Assembly (NCBI RefSeq): GCF_009789675.1
Contig: NZ_CP046913.1
Span: forward strand, 496,001 to 560,000
Length of the DNA stretch: 64,000 nt
Source of the DNA: Paraburkholderia acidisoli
GTDB taxonomy: Bacteria > Pseudomonadota > Gammaproteobacteria > Burkholderiales > Burkholderiaceae
Direction: 5' to 3'
The position numbers and the translations under genes are program-made. Under the pieces are notes generated by a model. The model saw only the letters and a list, made by a program, of their open reading frames with translations, did not search any database and was not told the DNA's origin. How positions within the stretch are numbered: the stretch's first letter is position 1; each line of letters begins with the position of its first letter. Of the stretch, positions 9,351-17,511 are shown piece after piece.

Positions 9351-9670
9351 GCGGGTGTCTCCTTCGTGGGATTGTGTGTCTGGCGCACGGCCGGCGCGTG
9401 GCAGGCAATGCTGCGGGTACGTCGTGCGCGAGCGAATCGGCTCATTTTACGCCGAGGTTCGCGCGGGCGGGCCCTGGCGCTCGGGGCGCGCGGGAGCGTG
9501 GGCGGTATGGTGGTTTTACTGATGTCATCGCAGCGATATCGGCGTGGTTATCACGGCAATTGTGCGGCGCACGAAACCTATAATGACCGCCGCGCCGCCC
9601 GTCGTATTCCGGTGCGAGGCATGGGGCGCGGCGCATGCGCACGACAACACGACGCCACGGAGAACACATC
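9351..9670. other. Divergent intergenic region with -10 element
   Basis: This 320-bp gap separates the D-lactate dehydrogenase-type gene (-) from the adenosyltransferase gene (+). A perfect TATAAT at 9579-9584 would place a rightward start near 9591, about 80 nt before the ATG at 9671. A matching -35 is poor. I looked for a cobalamin riboswitch and saw none. Confidence 0.45.
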
Positions 9671-10300
9671 ATGGGCAATCGCCTGAGCAAGATCGCAACC
9701 CGTACCGGCGACGACGGCTCGACCGGTCTCGGCGACGGCAGCCGCGTGCGCAAGGACAGCGCGCGCATCGCGGCTATCGGCGACGTCGACGAACTCAATT
9801 CGCAGATCGGCGTGCTGCTGTGCGAGACGTTGCCCGACGACGTGCGCGCGGCGCTGGTCGCGATCCAGCACGATCTGTTCGACCTGGGCGGCGAACTGGC
9901 CGTGCCGGGCTACACACTCGTGACCGATGCGCATCTCGCGCGGCTCGACGACTGGCTCGCGCATTACAACGCGACCTTGCCGCCGCTCAAGGAGTTCATT
10001 CTGCCGGGCGGCTCGCGCGCGGCGGCGCACGCGCACGTGTGCCGCACCGTGTGCCGGCGCGCGGAGCGGTCGGTGGTGGCGCTGGGGGCATCGGTTTGCG
10101 GCGAAGCCTCGGAGGCGCAGACCTCGCCGGTCGCTCCCGTCGCCGACACGCCGCGCCGCTACGTGAACCGGCTCTCCGATCTGCTGTTCGTGCTCGCGCG
10201 CGTGCTGAACCGCGCGGCGGGCGGCAGCGACGTGCTGTGGCGCCACGATCGCGGCACGGCCACGAATTCGGAAGACGACGGAGCGAACGACAAAGCGTAA
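9671..10300 (+). CDS. ATP:cob(I)alamin adenosyltransferase, PduO type
   Basis: The enzyme transfers the adenosyl group of ATP to cob(I)alamin or cobyrinate diamide, giving the adenosylcobalamin cofactor. The 209-residue product opens with the PduO signature (KIATRTGDDGSTGLGDGSRVRKDSARIAAIGDVDELNSQIG in several blocks, residues 6-46). It has the conserved RTVCRRAER helix and the C-terminal NRLSDLLFVLARVLNR. The ATG at 9671 is preceded by CGGAGAACACATC. No other cobalamin gene is adjacent, so this may serve salvage of the cofactor. Confidence 0.92.
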   Translation: MGNRLSKIATRTGDDGSTGLGDGSRVRKDSARIAAIGDVDELNSQIGVLLCETLPDDVRAALVAIQHDLFDLGGELAVPGYTLVTDAHLARLDDWLAHYNATLPPLKEFILPGGSRAAAHAHVCRTVCRRAERSVVALGASVCGEASEAQTSPVAPVADTPRRYVNRLSDLLFVLARVLNRAAGGSDVLWRHDRGTATNSEDDGANDKA

Positions 10301-10484
10301 AAGGGCGCGATCGTCGCATTGTCGAATCCGGCCTTTCACCGCGAACGACCCGCCAAATTCAAGCCGGGACAATCAAAACTCGCCGCGCCGCCGCAACGCA
10401 AGCCCACCCGCCGCGCCCACGTCCCGGCCGCCATCGGATCCATGCTGAGGTGCGACAAAATGCCCGCGCAAGGCTAAGCCTTAA

Positions 10485-10507
10485 AAGATGTATTGTTTGT
10501 GCATCTT
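10485..10507 (+). promoter_or_regulatory. Putative NsrR operator of hmp
   Basis: Two 11-bp half sites, AAGATGTATTG and (in reverse complement) AAGATGCACAA, face each other across one base. The half site resembles the known NsrR consensus AAGATGCATTT for the nitric-oxide-sensing Rrf2 repressor. It lies 17 bp upstream of the hmp start, where binding would block transcription until NO destroys the repressor's iron-sulfur cluster. No nsrR gene is in the window. Confidence 0.8.
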
Positions 10508-10524
10508 TAAAGGAGAAGCCGCAC

Positions 10525-11727
10525 ATGACTGCGCTCACCGTCGACCAGATGGCCCTCGTGAAGGCCACCGCGCCCGTTTTCGCCGAGCACGGCGCCACCA
10601 TCACGAAGCATTTTTATCAGCGCATGTTCGCCGCGCATCCGGAGCTGAAAAACGTCTTCAACCAGACGCATCAGAAGAGCGGCAGCCAGCCCGAAACGCT
10701 CGCGCGCGCCGTCTACGCATACGCGGCCAACATCGACAATCTCGGCGTGCTGGGCGGCGCGGTCACCCATATCGCGCACAAGCACGCGAGCCTGAACATT
10801 CGCCCCGAGCACTATCCGATCGTCGGGCGTCACCTGCTCGGTGCGGTCGTCGACGTGCTCGGCGAGGCCGTCGATCAACCCACGCTCGACGCCTGGACCG
10901 TGGCCTACGAACAGCTCGCGAATCTCATGATCGGCGTGGAGGCGAAGCTTTACGAGAGCGCGTCGTGGAGCGGTTTCCGGCCGTTCAAGGTGATCCGCAA
11001 ACACGTGGAAAGCGACGAGATCACCTCGTTCTATCTCGCGCCCGCCGACGGTTCGTCCGCGGGTGGCTTCCAGCCGGGCCAGTACGTGAGCGTCACGCGT
11101 TTCGTGGATCGGCTGGGCGTCGATCAGCCGCGTCAGTACAGCCTCTCCGACGCACCGCACGGCAAGTGGCTGCGCATTTCGGTAAAGCGCGAGGCCGCGC
11201 GCGGCGAGGCCGAGCCGGGTCACGTCTCGAACCTCATGCACGATGGCGTCGGAGCGGGCACGGTCGTGCACGTGAGCGCGCCGATGGGCGAATTCACGCT
11301 CGACCGCACGCCATCGACGCCCGTGGTGCTCGTGAGCGGCGGCGTGGGGATCACGCCCATGGCATCGATGCTCGCGACGCTCGTCGCGGAACGCAGCGAT
11401 CGCGCGATCACCTTCGTGCACGCATGCCGCAACACGCGCGTGCATGCGTTTCGCGACTGGCTGCAAGGCATCGCGGCCGGGCATCCCAACGTGCGGCGCG
11501 CGGTGTTCTACGAGCAGGTGAGCCCGCAGGATCGTTGCGGCATCGACTACGACCACGAAGGCCGCATCGACCTCGCCCGCATCGAGTCCATCGCGCTGCA
11601 ACCCAATGCCGATTACTACCTCTGCGGTCCCGTCGCGTTCATGCGCGAGCAGCGCGACGCGTTGATCGCTCGCGGTGTCGACGCGGCGCGCATTCATACC
11701 GAGATCTTCGGCTCGGGCATGCTGTAA
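10525..11727 (+). CDS. hmp: Flavohaemoglobin (nitric oxide dioxygenase)
   Basis: Hmp converts nitric oxide and oxygen to nitrate using NAD(P)H and protects against nitrosative stress in the cytoplasm. The 400-residue protein has the expected three parts. The globin domain (about 1-138) has Tyr31 (KHFYQRMF) and the proximal His87 (AHKHASL), equivalent to Y29 and H85 of E. coli Hmp. The FAD part has RQYSLSDAPH, and the NAD part has GGVGITPMASML and YYLCGPVAFM. The ATG at 10525 is preceded by AAAGGAGAAG. An NsrR-type operator covers the promoter region, which fits NO-inducible expression. Confidence 0.96.
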   Translation: MTALTVDQMALVKATAPVFAEHGATITKHFYQRMFAAHPELKNVFNQTHQKSGSQPETLARAVYAYAANIDNLGVLGGAVTHIAHKHASLNIRPEHYPIVGRHLLGAVVDVLGEAVDQPTLDAWTVAYEQLANLMIGVEAKLYESASWSGFRPFKVIRKHVESDEITSFYLAPADGSSAGGFQPGQYVSVTRFVDRLGVDQPRQYSLSDAPHGKWLRISVKREAARGEAEPGHVSNLMHDGVGAGTVVHVSAPMGEFTLDRTPSTPVVLVSGGVGITPMASMLATLVAERSDRAITFVHACRNTRVHAFRDWLQGIAAGHPNVRRAVFYEQVSPQDRCGIDYDHEGRIDLARIESIALQPNADYYLCGPVAFMREQRDALIARGVDAARIHTEIFGSGML

Positions 11728-11741
11728 GGCCCATCGCCGAT

Positions 11742-11772
11742 AAAAAACGCCGCGCATCGAGCGCGGCGTTTT
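11742..11772. terminator. Bidirectional terminator between hmp and an AraC-type gene
   Basis: A 12-bp perfect stem (AAAACGCCGCGC / GCGCGGCGTTTT, 5-nt loop) starts in an A-run and ends in a T-run. It serves convergent genes on both sides. Confidence 0.9.
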
Positions 11773-11797
11773 GCATTGACGGCATCGAACCGCAAAC

Positions 11798-12802
11798 TCA
11801 CTCGTTGGACGCGCGCCGGTTCACCGCGCGATAACCGGAAGGCGAGATCGAGAGCCGGCGCCGGAAAATGCGCGCGAGCCGTTCGCCGCGCGGCACGCCG
11901 CAGCGCTGCGCGATTTCGTCGATGGGCAGGTTGGTTTGCGCGAGCAAGAGGCAACTCGCGTCGAGCCGCGCGCGCAGCAAGTACTCGCTGGGCGTGAGGC
12001 CGGTTTGCGTCTTGAAGTGGCGCAGGAAGTTGCGCATGCTCATCTGCGCGACGCGCGCCGCATCGGCGACCGAAATTGGCTGGTGATAGTTCTCGCGCAG
12101 CCAGTGCGCGGCCGAGTTGATCTTCACGTTGGCGCTGTCGGTTTCGCCGTCGTCGAGCATCGCGCCCATGCGTTCCCACGAGCCCGGCATCGAGCCCTCG
12201 GACACGCGCTGCGCGAGCGCCACGCCGTGATTGCGCTTGACGACCTTGAGCGCGGCCACCAGCGCCTCGGGTGGCGCGACCACGGAAGCGCTCGCGTTGC
12301 GCGCCTCGAGCGCGCGCCGCAACTGTTGCGCCGAGGCCGCCGTGTTGAGTCCGCCGCGCAGGAACGAGACGTCCGCGGCCGCGAGCACCGTGCGCCCTTC
12401 GCCGAGCGCGCGAATGATGCGCACTTTCGGCGCGAGCGCCTGGAGCCGCGCGAGCAGGCGTTCGTTGTCGCGCGCAAGGGCGGCACCCGGGCCGCCCGCG
12501 ATGAAGAGCGTGTCGAAGCCGCTCAGCAGCGGGCCGTGCAGGCTGTCGGTCCAGACGCGCAGGCCGCAACTGCTGGCCACGCTGCCGCCGGTTTCGGAGA
12601 GCATAGCGAGCGAGTAGGCGGGAAGCGTGTCCGCGCCCGCGTCGTTGGCGAGCCGAAACACGTCCGCGAGCAGACTCACGTCCCCGAGCGGGAAGCCTTC
12701 GAAAACGAGTATGCCGATGCGTTTGGCCACGGTTCCGAACTTGTAGTGAGCGCCGCGCGGCCGAAAAACGGCTGGCCGGCTGATCACCCGATCGATGTGC
12801 AT
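11798..12802 (-). CDS. DJ-1/PfpI-AraC (GlxA-type) transcriptional regulator
   Basis: The 334-residue product combines an N-terminal DJ-1/PfpI-like domain (starting KRIGILVFEGFPLGDVSLLADVF, with FDTLFIAGGPGAA) and a C-terminal double helix-turn-helix AraC domain (SVADAARVAQMSMRNFLRHFKTQTGLTPSEYLL ... GERLARIFRRRLSISPSGYR in blocks). Such proteins are DNA-binding regulators; the N-terminal domain probably senses a ligand or has lost enzyme activity. It is clearly paralogous to the regulator at 17512-18507. It is transcribed divergently from galU. The ATG at 12802 (MHIDRVISRP) is likely but earlier starts are possible. Its targets are unknown; EPS genes are the obvious candidates. Confidence 0.85.
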   Translation of the reverse strand: MHIDRVISRPAVFRPRGAHYKFGTVAKRIGILVFEGFPLGDVSLLADVFRLANDAGADTLPAYSLAMLSETGGSVASSCGLRVWTDSLHGPLLSGFDTLFIAGGPGAALARDNERLLARLQALAPKVRIIRALGEGRTVLAAADVSFLRGGLNTAASAQQLRRALEARNASASVVAPPEALVAALKVVKRNHGVALAQRVSEGSMPGSWERMGAMLDDGETDSANVKINSAAHWLRENYHQPISVADAARVAQMSMRNFLRHFKTQTGLTPSEYLLRARLDASCLLLAQTNLPIDEIAQRCGVPRGERLARIFRRRLSISPSGYRAVNRRASNE

Positions 12803-13106
12803 GGCCGGTTCCCTCGCGCAGGAAAATTCGCAGGAGTGCGTTGCGAGTACGTTGCTTTCAAGCCTCCGCGTGACGCGCGACCCCTCGAATCGCGTCACGC
12901 CGACTCGACTTCATGATAGGCCGCATGCCATGCCCAGCGGGCGTCGCAGTCGGAAAATGCCGAGAAGTTGGCAGAATGGCTCGATATGCGCTGGTTAATC
13001 TGAGCCCGCGTCCCTCGCTTTCATCCCGATAGCCAGGCCCCGGCGGCAACGCGGCGGCCGTCATGCACGGGGCGCGCCACCGAACCCTGCGAGAGACGAG
13101 ACGATC
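12803..13106. other. Divergent intergenic region, regulator / galU
   Basis: This 304-bp stretch should hold promoters for both flanking genes. It contains TGCC-N8-GGCA (12958-12973), a small inverted repeat around GAGAAGTT. The reading GAAGTTGGC recurs in the other divergent EPS promoter region near 33750. No clear -35/-10 pair was found. Confidence 0.4.
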
Positions 13107-14069
13107 ATGATAAAAGTGCGCAAGGCTGTCTTTCCGGTTGCCGGTCTCGGCACGCGTTTCCTGCCCGCCACCAAGGCGAGCCCCAAGGAAATGCTGCCCG
13201 TGGTCGACAAGCCGCTCATCCAGTACGCGGTCGAGGAGGCGGTGGCGGCGGGCATCACCGAGCTGATCTTCGTGACGGGGCGCGGCAAGCGCGCGATCGA
13301 GGATCACTTCGACAAGTCCTACGAGATCGAGTGCGAGCTCGAGGCGCGCGGCAAGGCGGCGCTGCTCGCGACCGTGCGCAGCATCAAGCCCGCGCATGTC
13401 GAATGCTTTTTCGTGCGGCAGGCGGAGCCGCTCGGTCTCGGCCACGCGGTGCTGTGCGCGCAGAAGATCATCGGCGACGAACCGTTCGCAGTCCTGCTCG
13501 CCGACGATCTCATCGATGCCGATCCGCCCGTGCTCTCGCAAATGCTCGAACGCTTCAATCACTATCACTGCTCGCTCGTGGCGGTCGAGAACATCGAGCG
13601 CGCGGACTCGCGCTCGTACGGCATCGTCACGGGCAAGGCGTGGGACGATCACGTGTTCCGCATGTCGGGCATCGTGGAGAAGCCCGAACCGGCGCTCGCG
13701 CTATCCACGCTCGGCGTGGTGGGGCGCTACGTGCTGATGCCGCGTATCTTCGAGCATCTGCGCCGCCTCACACCGGTGCGCGGCGAAGAGTGGCAGTTGA
13801 GCGACGCGATCCAGTCGCTGCTCGCCAACGAGCAGGTGCTCGCGTATCGCTACGACGGCCGGCGCTTCGATTGCGGCAGCAAGCTCGGCTATGTGAAGGC
13901 GACGGTCGAATACGCGCTGCGTCATCCCGAAGTGCGCGACGCGTTTGGCGAATGGCTGCGTATGCGTGACGCGAAGCATGCGCCCTCGCCGTTGCACGAC
14001 GCGGCCGCGACCGGCACCGTTGACCTCAACATCGACATCGAGGAAGAAGCCGCGCCGCTCGCCGGCTGA
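13107..14069 (+). CDS. galU: UTP-glucose-1-phosphate uridylyltransferase
   Basis: GalU makes UDP-glucose from UTP and glucose 1-phosphate, a precursor for EPS, LPS and capsule. The 320-residue product starts with the nucleotidyltransferase signature [29 protein letters not shown] (in two blocks, residues 8-36). It shows the GalU-type LADDLID, the VEKPEP segment and FDCGSKLGY near the C-terminus. SD-like GAGAGACGAGACG precedes the ATG. It sits between the two paralogous regulators at the edge of the EPS locus, so a role in supplying this polymer is likely, although it may also be the cell's general GalU. Confidence 0.95.
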   Translation: MIKVRKAVFPVAGLGTRFLPATKASPKEMLPVVDKPLIQYAVEEAVAAGITELIFVTGRGKRAIEDHFDKSYEIECELEARGKAALLATVRSIKPAHVECFFVRQAEPLGLGHAVLCAQKIIGDEPFAVLLADDLIDADPPVLSQMLERFNHYHCSLVAVENIERADSRSYGIVTGKAWDDHVFRMSGIVEKPEPALALSTLGVVGRYVLMPRIFEHLRRLTPVRGEEWQLSDAIQSLLANEQVLAYRYDGRRFDCGSKLGYVKATVEYALRHPEVRDAFGEWLRMRDAKHAPSPLHDAAATGTVDLNIDIEEEAAPLAG

Positions 14070-14107
14070 GCGATCTCACGAAGTGTTTCGACCCGACGAA
14101 CACGCAC

Positions 14108-14132
14108 GGCGCCGGAACGAGCATCCGGCGCC
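14108..14132. terminator. Hairpin between convergent galU and gmm
   Basis: Perfect 9-bp stem GGCGCCGGA / TCCGGCGCC with a 7-nt loop, between two convergent genes. There is no T-run on either side, so termination activity is uncertain. Confidence 0.45.
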
Positions 14133-14151
14133 ACGCATTGTTACGGCATCC

Positions 14152-14604
14152 TCAGCAAAAATACGCTTTCGTATTCGGATGCACGTCGTCGCGCGCCACG
14201 AGATCTTCGGGCGCGAGCCACGCGTACTGGCTGTGCTGATCGAAGCGTCCGACCGGCACCGCGCTGTCCAGCGTGAACGCATAGGCGAGCACGATGTAGT
14301 GCGTGCCAATGCCGTTCTCCGCCGCGAAGTTGTCGGGGTAGAGGTGCTCGTACACGCCGCCGAAGCGCGCGGTGATCCGCTGCATGCCAATGATCCCCAA
14401 TTCCGTATCGACGATGCGCGTGAACGCGGCGTCGAGCCGTTCGTCCTTGCGGATACGTCCGCCTGGCACGAACCACGTGCCGCGCGCCGGGCGATTGCGC
14501 CGTTGGCCCACCAGCACGCGGCCGTCGGCATCGCCGACGATCAGGTCGATCGCGACGAGGGGCGCGAGGCGCACGACGTCGAGGAATTCGGTTGGCGACA
14601 GCAT
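14152..14604 (-). CDS. gmm: GDP-mannose mannosyl hydrolase (Nudix family)
   Basis: The 150-residue protein matches the Gmm/WcaH subgroup, which hydrolyses GDP-mannose (and GDP-glucose) to GDP and the free sugar. It has the deviating Nudix box of this group, GRIRKDERLDAAFTRIVDTELG (residues about 49-70 in two blocks), in which the canonical REUXEE core is altered. GTWFVPGG precedes the box and EHLYPDNF is the typical GDPMH segment. In E. coli the same gene lies in the colanic acid cluster next to gmd and fcl. Here it is about 9.5 kb from them on the other strand, with a small intergenic region holding a palindrome upstream. Confidence 0.9.
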   Translation of the reverse strand: MLSPTEFLDVVRLAPLVAIDLIVGDADGRVLVGQRRNRPARGTWFVPGGRIRKDERLDAAFTRIVDTELGIIGMQRITARFGGVYEHLYPDNFAAENGIGTHYIVLAYAFTLDSAVPVGRFDQHSQYAWLAPEDLVARDDVHPNTKAYFC

Positions 14605-14667
14605 GGGCGGTGTTTCCCTGTCGTAGCGTGGTTGGCGTGGTTTTGACGTCTGGTTTTACGTCATCGC

Positions 14668-14694
14668 CAGCGCGATCGCGTGACGATCGCGCTG
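14668..14694. terminator. Strong hairpin downstream of the glycoside hydrolase gene
   Basis: Perfect 11-bp stem CAGCGCGATCG / CGATCGCGCTG with a 5-nt loop. It lies 140 bp behind the glycoside hydrolase stop codon and 64 bp ahead of gmm (both minus strand). There is no T-run, so it may be a terminator-like or processing hairpin. Confidence 0.4.
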
Positions 14695-14710
14695 ATCTTT
14701 GTTGTCGTCC

Positions 14711-14731
14711 GAATACGAAATATTCGTGTTC
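14711..14731. promoter_or_regulatory. Operator-like palindrome upstream of gmm
   Basis: An AT-rich near-palindrome: GAATACGAA, ATA, TTCGTGTTC, with eight of nine arm positions paired. It lies about 107 bp upstream of the gmm start. It stands out from the GC-rich surroundings and looks like a repressor or activator site; the binding protein is unknown. Confidence 0.4.
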
Positions 14732-14834
14732 AGCTGTTCAGTCTAGGCGCAGGTGTTTTGTGTCGCACTGTCCTCTGCCGCCTAAGTCTCGTCATCGTGG
14801 GCCAAGATGCGCCGCGCATCGCGGTGCGTGCCCG

Positions 14835-16736
14835 TCATGGCGCGACATAACCGGCCGGCGTGATCGCGCGCTGCTTCATGGCGGCGAGGTTGTCCGAGAC
14901 CACGTACACGGGCGACGCGGTAAGACTCAGCGGCAGCACGCCGTCCTTATAGGGCATTGTCGTGGCGTTGCCCATCATGTCGAACACGGTCACGTTGCCC
15001 GCGCGGCCGCTCGCGTCCACGGGCAGGCTCCAGTTCGTCGCGCGTGCGGCGTCGAAGCCGGTCTTCGCGTTCCAGCGCGCATTGTCGTGGCTCCAGAGCG
15101 CGGTGATGACCTTGCCGTTGGGCCGCGCGAACGCGTACGCGTAGACGCCGGCGGGCGTATCGCGCAACGGCCCGAGCGTGTAGGTGCCGTCGACGATGCG
15201 TGTCATCGCGGCCACCGCGAGCGCGGCGGGCTTCGGGCTGATGTCGGTCGCGCCGTACATGCCCTGCGCGTGGTCGAGCTCGAAGAACACGCCATAGCCG
15301 GCCGCGCTCTCGGGCATGTCCTGGGTATAGAACACGAAGGTGGTGTTCGCGCCTTCGCCCAGCAGGATCAGATGCGTGCGCGCGACCACGGCGCCTTGCG
15401 CGTAGAGCGTATTCGCGTCGGGATATTGCGGGCCGTATTTCGTGCCGATGTCGTAGCTGATGCCCGTTTCGGTCACGAAGAGCGGCGCGCCGGGCTTGAG
15501 CACGTCGCGCATCGTCGCGCGCAGCGCGCGCATTGCCACGGGCAGCGAGGTCGTGCCCTTCTCGTTGGTGTCGCCGAGCCGTTCCGGCGGATGCGACGGG
15601 CTCGTGCCGAAGTCGTAGTAGCCGTGTATCGTCACGCCGTCGAGATACTTCGCGATGCCTAGTTGTGCGAATTTTTTCAGCCACTTCGTGTTGCCGTCCA
15701 CGCCCGCATAAGTCGGGCCCATCACGATTGCCGTGGGGTCGGTCGAATGCACGCCTTCGTACACGGCTTTATAAAGATCGACGAAATGCGCGTCGGTGTC
15801 TTTCCAGGGCAAGCCGCCGTCGGCGTCCGGTTCCCACGTCACCTGATAGTAGTTGTGCGCCTGGCGCGGGAAATAGCGGGCGCGCACCCGTGCCGACTCG
15901 GTCCCCACGCGCGCCATGTAGTCCTTCTGGTCCGCGCTCGAAGTGGGCGCGAAGCTGTGCGTCTCCTTGCCGTCGGGGCTCGCCCACGCGGGAATGCCGT
16001 CGAGCAGGATCAGGCGCATGATGTCGCCCTGGCGGAAATACGGCGCGAGTTCGTTGGTGTTCGGATTGAAGGTGTCGCGCGCCTTCGGCTCCATCGTGTA
16101 CCAGCGGCGCTCGTCGTTGGCCCAGCTGAGACCGAGGTCGGTGTAAAGCGGACGAAAGCCGTCGCCGCCACAGCAATGCTGGCCTGGCGCGAGATACGCC
16201 GTACCCTGCGCGCCGAAGCGATGCAGATCCTGGTGCGCGAAGGTCGGCGCGGGCAGCGCGGCGCTCACGTCGGGCAGCACGCCAAACGTCGTGATGCCGG
16301 CGGGCCGCGTGCCGCGCTGCGGCAACGCGGCGCTGGGCTGCGAGGCGAGCGTGGCCGTGAACGCGTAATAGCCCGCGCGCGGCAGCGTGCAGGTGAGGGC
16401 CGTCACGCGTGCGCCTGCGGTCACGCCGAAGTCGCCGCTCGCCTGCGGACGATTCCAGGCATCCGCGAGTTGCCATTGCACCTTGTCGTCGCGCGCGGCT
16501 TTCGTCGTCACGTCGATACGCACGCTGCGTCCGTGCGGGAACAACCGCGTGCCGTCGCTGCCGGGGGTATCGGCGGCAATGGGCGTGTCGTCGGCGGCTT
16601 GCGCCGGGCTGGCGGTGCTCGCAGCCGTCTTGCAGACAGGGGCGTCGGCGCTGGGCGCCGCAGCATGGGCGAGCCCAGGCGCCGCGAGCAACGGCAGCAG
16701 CAGCCACGCCATGGCATGGCGTCGCGCGAGGTTCAC
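14835..16736 (-). CDS. Secreted clan-A glycoside hydrolase
   Basis: The product (633 residues from a GTG at 16736) begins with a signal peptide: NLARRH, then AMAWLLLPLLAAPGL, then AHA as a likely cleavage site. A beta-rich region of about 150 residues follows, then a TIM-barrel-type catalytic part. Two segments look like clan GH-A catalytic sites: VTWEPD (acid/base Glu302) and LFVTETGISYD (nucleophile Glu423). GH39-type enzymes such as PslG of Pseudomonas cut the polysaccharide of their own locus, and a similar role on this EPS is my inference. Start codon is uncertain: ATG at 16712 also gives a signal peptide, and 16844 gives an odd long leader. It may act in the periplasm or outside. Confidence 0.75.
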   Translation of the reverse strand: MNLARRHAMAWLLLPLLAAPGLAHAAAPSADAPVCKTAASTASPAQAADDTPIAADTPGSDGTRLFPHGRSVRIDVTTKAARDDKVQWQLADAWNRPQASGDFGVTAGARVTALTCTLPRAGYYAFTATLASQPSAALPQRGTRPAGITTFGVLPDVSAALPAPTFAHQDLHRFGAQGTAYLAPGQHCCGGDGFRPLYTDLGLSWANDERRWYTMEPKARDTFNPNTNELAPYFRQGDIMRLILLDGIPAWASPDGKETHSFAPTSSADQKDYMARVGTESARVRARYFPRQAHNYYQVTWEPDADGGLPWKDTDAHFVDLYKAVYEGVHSTDPTAIVMGPTYAGVDGNTKWLKKFAQLGIAKYLDGVTIHGYYDFGTSPSHPPERLGDTNEKGTTSLPVAMRALRATMRDVLKPGAPLFVTETGISYDIGTKYGPQYPDANTLYAQGAVVARTHLILLGEGANTTFVFYTQDMPESAAGYGVFFELDHAQGMYGATDISPKPAALAVAAMTRIVDGTYTLGPLRDTPAGVYAYAFARPNGKVITALWSHDNARWNAKTGFDAARATNWSLPVDASGRAGNVTVFDMMGNATTMPYKDGVLPLSLTASPVYVVSDNLAAMKQRAITPAGYVAP

Positions 16737-17062
16737 GAACGTCGTGTACAACGTAGCGCTCGCGTTCGGTTGGCCGACATGACGGCGCGAGGCGTGTGAG
16801 CAGGCGGAAAACGGCAGGCCGGCGAGTCGCACAAGGAATGGCATCGGGCGGCACCCTATCGGAGGCGGTCGAAGGTTGTCGAAGGTTTGTCGACATGTGT
16901 GCCAAGCCTAGTGGCAAGCGCGTGCCGCTCGCCGCCAGGGTCCAGGCTTTTCACGCAATCGCGCGCTTGCCACCCGGCGCGTATCGGCCGCGCGCCAGGC
17001 TATGTGCGCCAACGCACGCACCGGAGAATCAAGTAAATGCCCGCTGGATTTATCTGCTATTG

Positions 17063-17071
17063 TGCAGTGCA
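17063..17071. promoter_or_regulatory. TGCAGTGCA palindrome 1
   Basis: TGCAGTGCA within TTGTGCAGTGCAAA. It is related to the elements at 17196 and 17445 in front of the same regulator gene. Candidate operator; the protein is unknown. Confidence 0.35.
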
Positions 17072-17195
17072 AACGGGAATAAAAGGTTTAATATCCCGAC
17101 TGCGCGAACTTTAAAGGGCGTTTAAAGCTTATATAACATCCTTAAATCAGACGAATTAGTGCGCTGTCTTTTGCATTACTCAGACCATTCCATCC

Positions 17196-17209
17196 TGCAC
17201 TGAAGTGCA
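17196..17209. promoter_or_regulatory. TGCACT-GA-AGTGCA palindrome 2
   Basis: Perfect 6-bp arms around a 2-bp centre. The 10-mer TGCACTGAAG occurs again, inverted, at 18513-18522 between the regulator gene and manC, which supports a shared operator. Confidence 0.4.
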
Positions 17210-17319
17210 TTGATCGGAAGTTTCCCACGGTTTTATCGTACCAAAGGCGAAAATTCCGCCCGGACCAAACGGGGCGGCAGTTTTGGCGTCTCCATGTATT
17301 CGAACAAATCAGTTTAAAG

Positions 17320-17344
17320 CGGCTTGAAAAGGCTTTTCAAGCCG
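17320..17344. repeat. 25-bp perfect inverted repeat
   Basis: Arms CGGCTTGAAAA and TTTTCAAGCCG around GGC. No T-run follows, so it is either a large operator or a hairpin in a transcript leader. It lies 167 bp upstream of the regulator start codon. Confidence 0.6.
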
Positions 17345-17444
17345 TGATGCGCATGCTTCAAAACGGTCCGCGACCGGACTCAATGCGCCAATGTCTCGCT
17401 AGTTTCGGTCAGTCGTGGTTGCGTCTATTTTTATCTGTCTATGA

Positions 17445-17453
17445 TGCACTGCA
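17445..17453. promoter_or_regulatory. TGCACTGCA palindrome 3
   Basis: TGCACTGCA overlaps the end of a possible -10 hexamer (TATGAT, 17440-17445), a position fit for repression of the regulator gene that starts at 17512. The -35 partner (TTGCGT, spacer 15) is poor. Confidence 0.35.
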
Positions 17454-17511
17454 CACGGAATGCTATTACCACGACTTTTCACTTTGGACGGGGGATGTTT
17501 AGGGGAAAAGC

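Larger units (their letters stand above)
16737..17511. other. Long AT-rich regulatory region left of the EPS core
   Basis: About 775 bp without a convincing gene, markedly richer in A+T from about 17040 on than the rest of the window. It separates the glycoside hydrolase (-) from the second regulator (+). It contains three TGCA-type palindromes (17063-17071, 17196-17209, 17445-17453), a 25-bp perfect inverted repeat (17320-17344) and a possible promoter near 17419-17445 (TTGCGT, 15 nt, TATGAT). A 109-codon open frame at 16796-17125 has no family features and I do not call it. Confidence 0.6.

Noticed and set aside
9351..9670. Cobalamin riboswitch before the adenosyltransferase gene
   Set aside because: No B12-box-like sequence or fitting fold was seen in the leader.
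3522..9686. Plus-strand open frame of over 2000 codons
   Set aside because: It is the mirror of yggS, glcF, glcE, glcD and the D-lactate dehydrogenase gene on the other strand. It arises from high GC3 and has an Arg/His-rich, repeat-like composition without family features.
16796..17125. 109-codon open frame in the long intergenic region
   Set aside because: No ribosome site, no hydrophobic or domain pattern, and it begins opposite the likely signal-peptide coding end of the glycoside hydrolase gene.
17040..17511. AT-rich stretch as a sign of horizontal transfer
   Set aside because: It is confined to an intergenic region full of regulatory-looking motifs. The flanking genes have the same GC-rich codon use as the rest, so promoter function is the simpler explanation.
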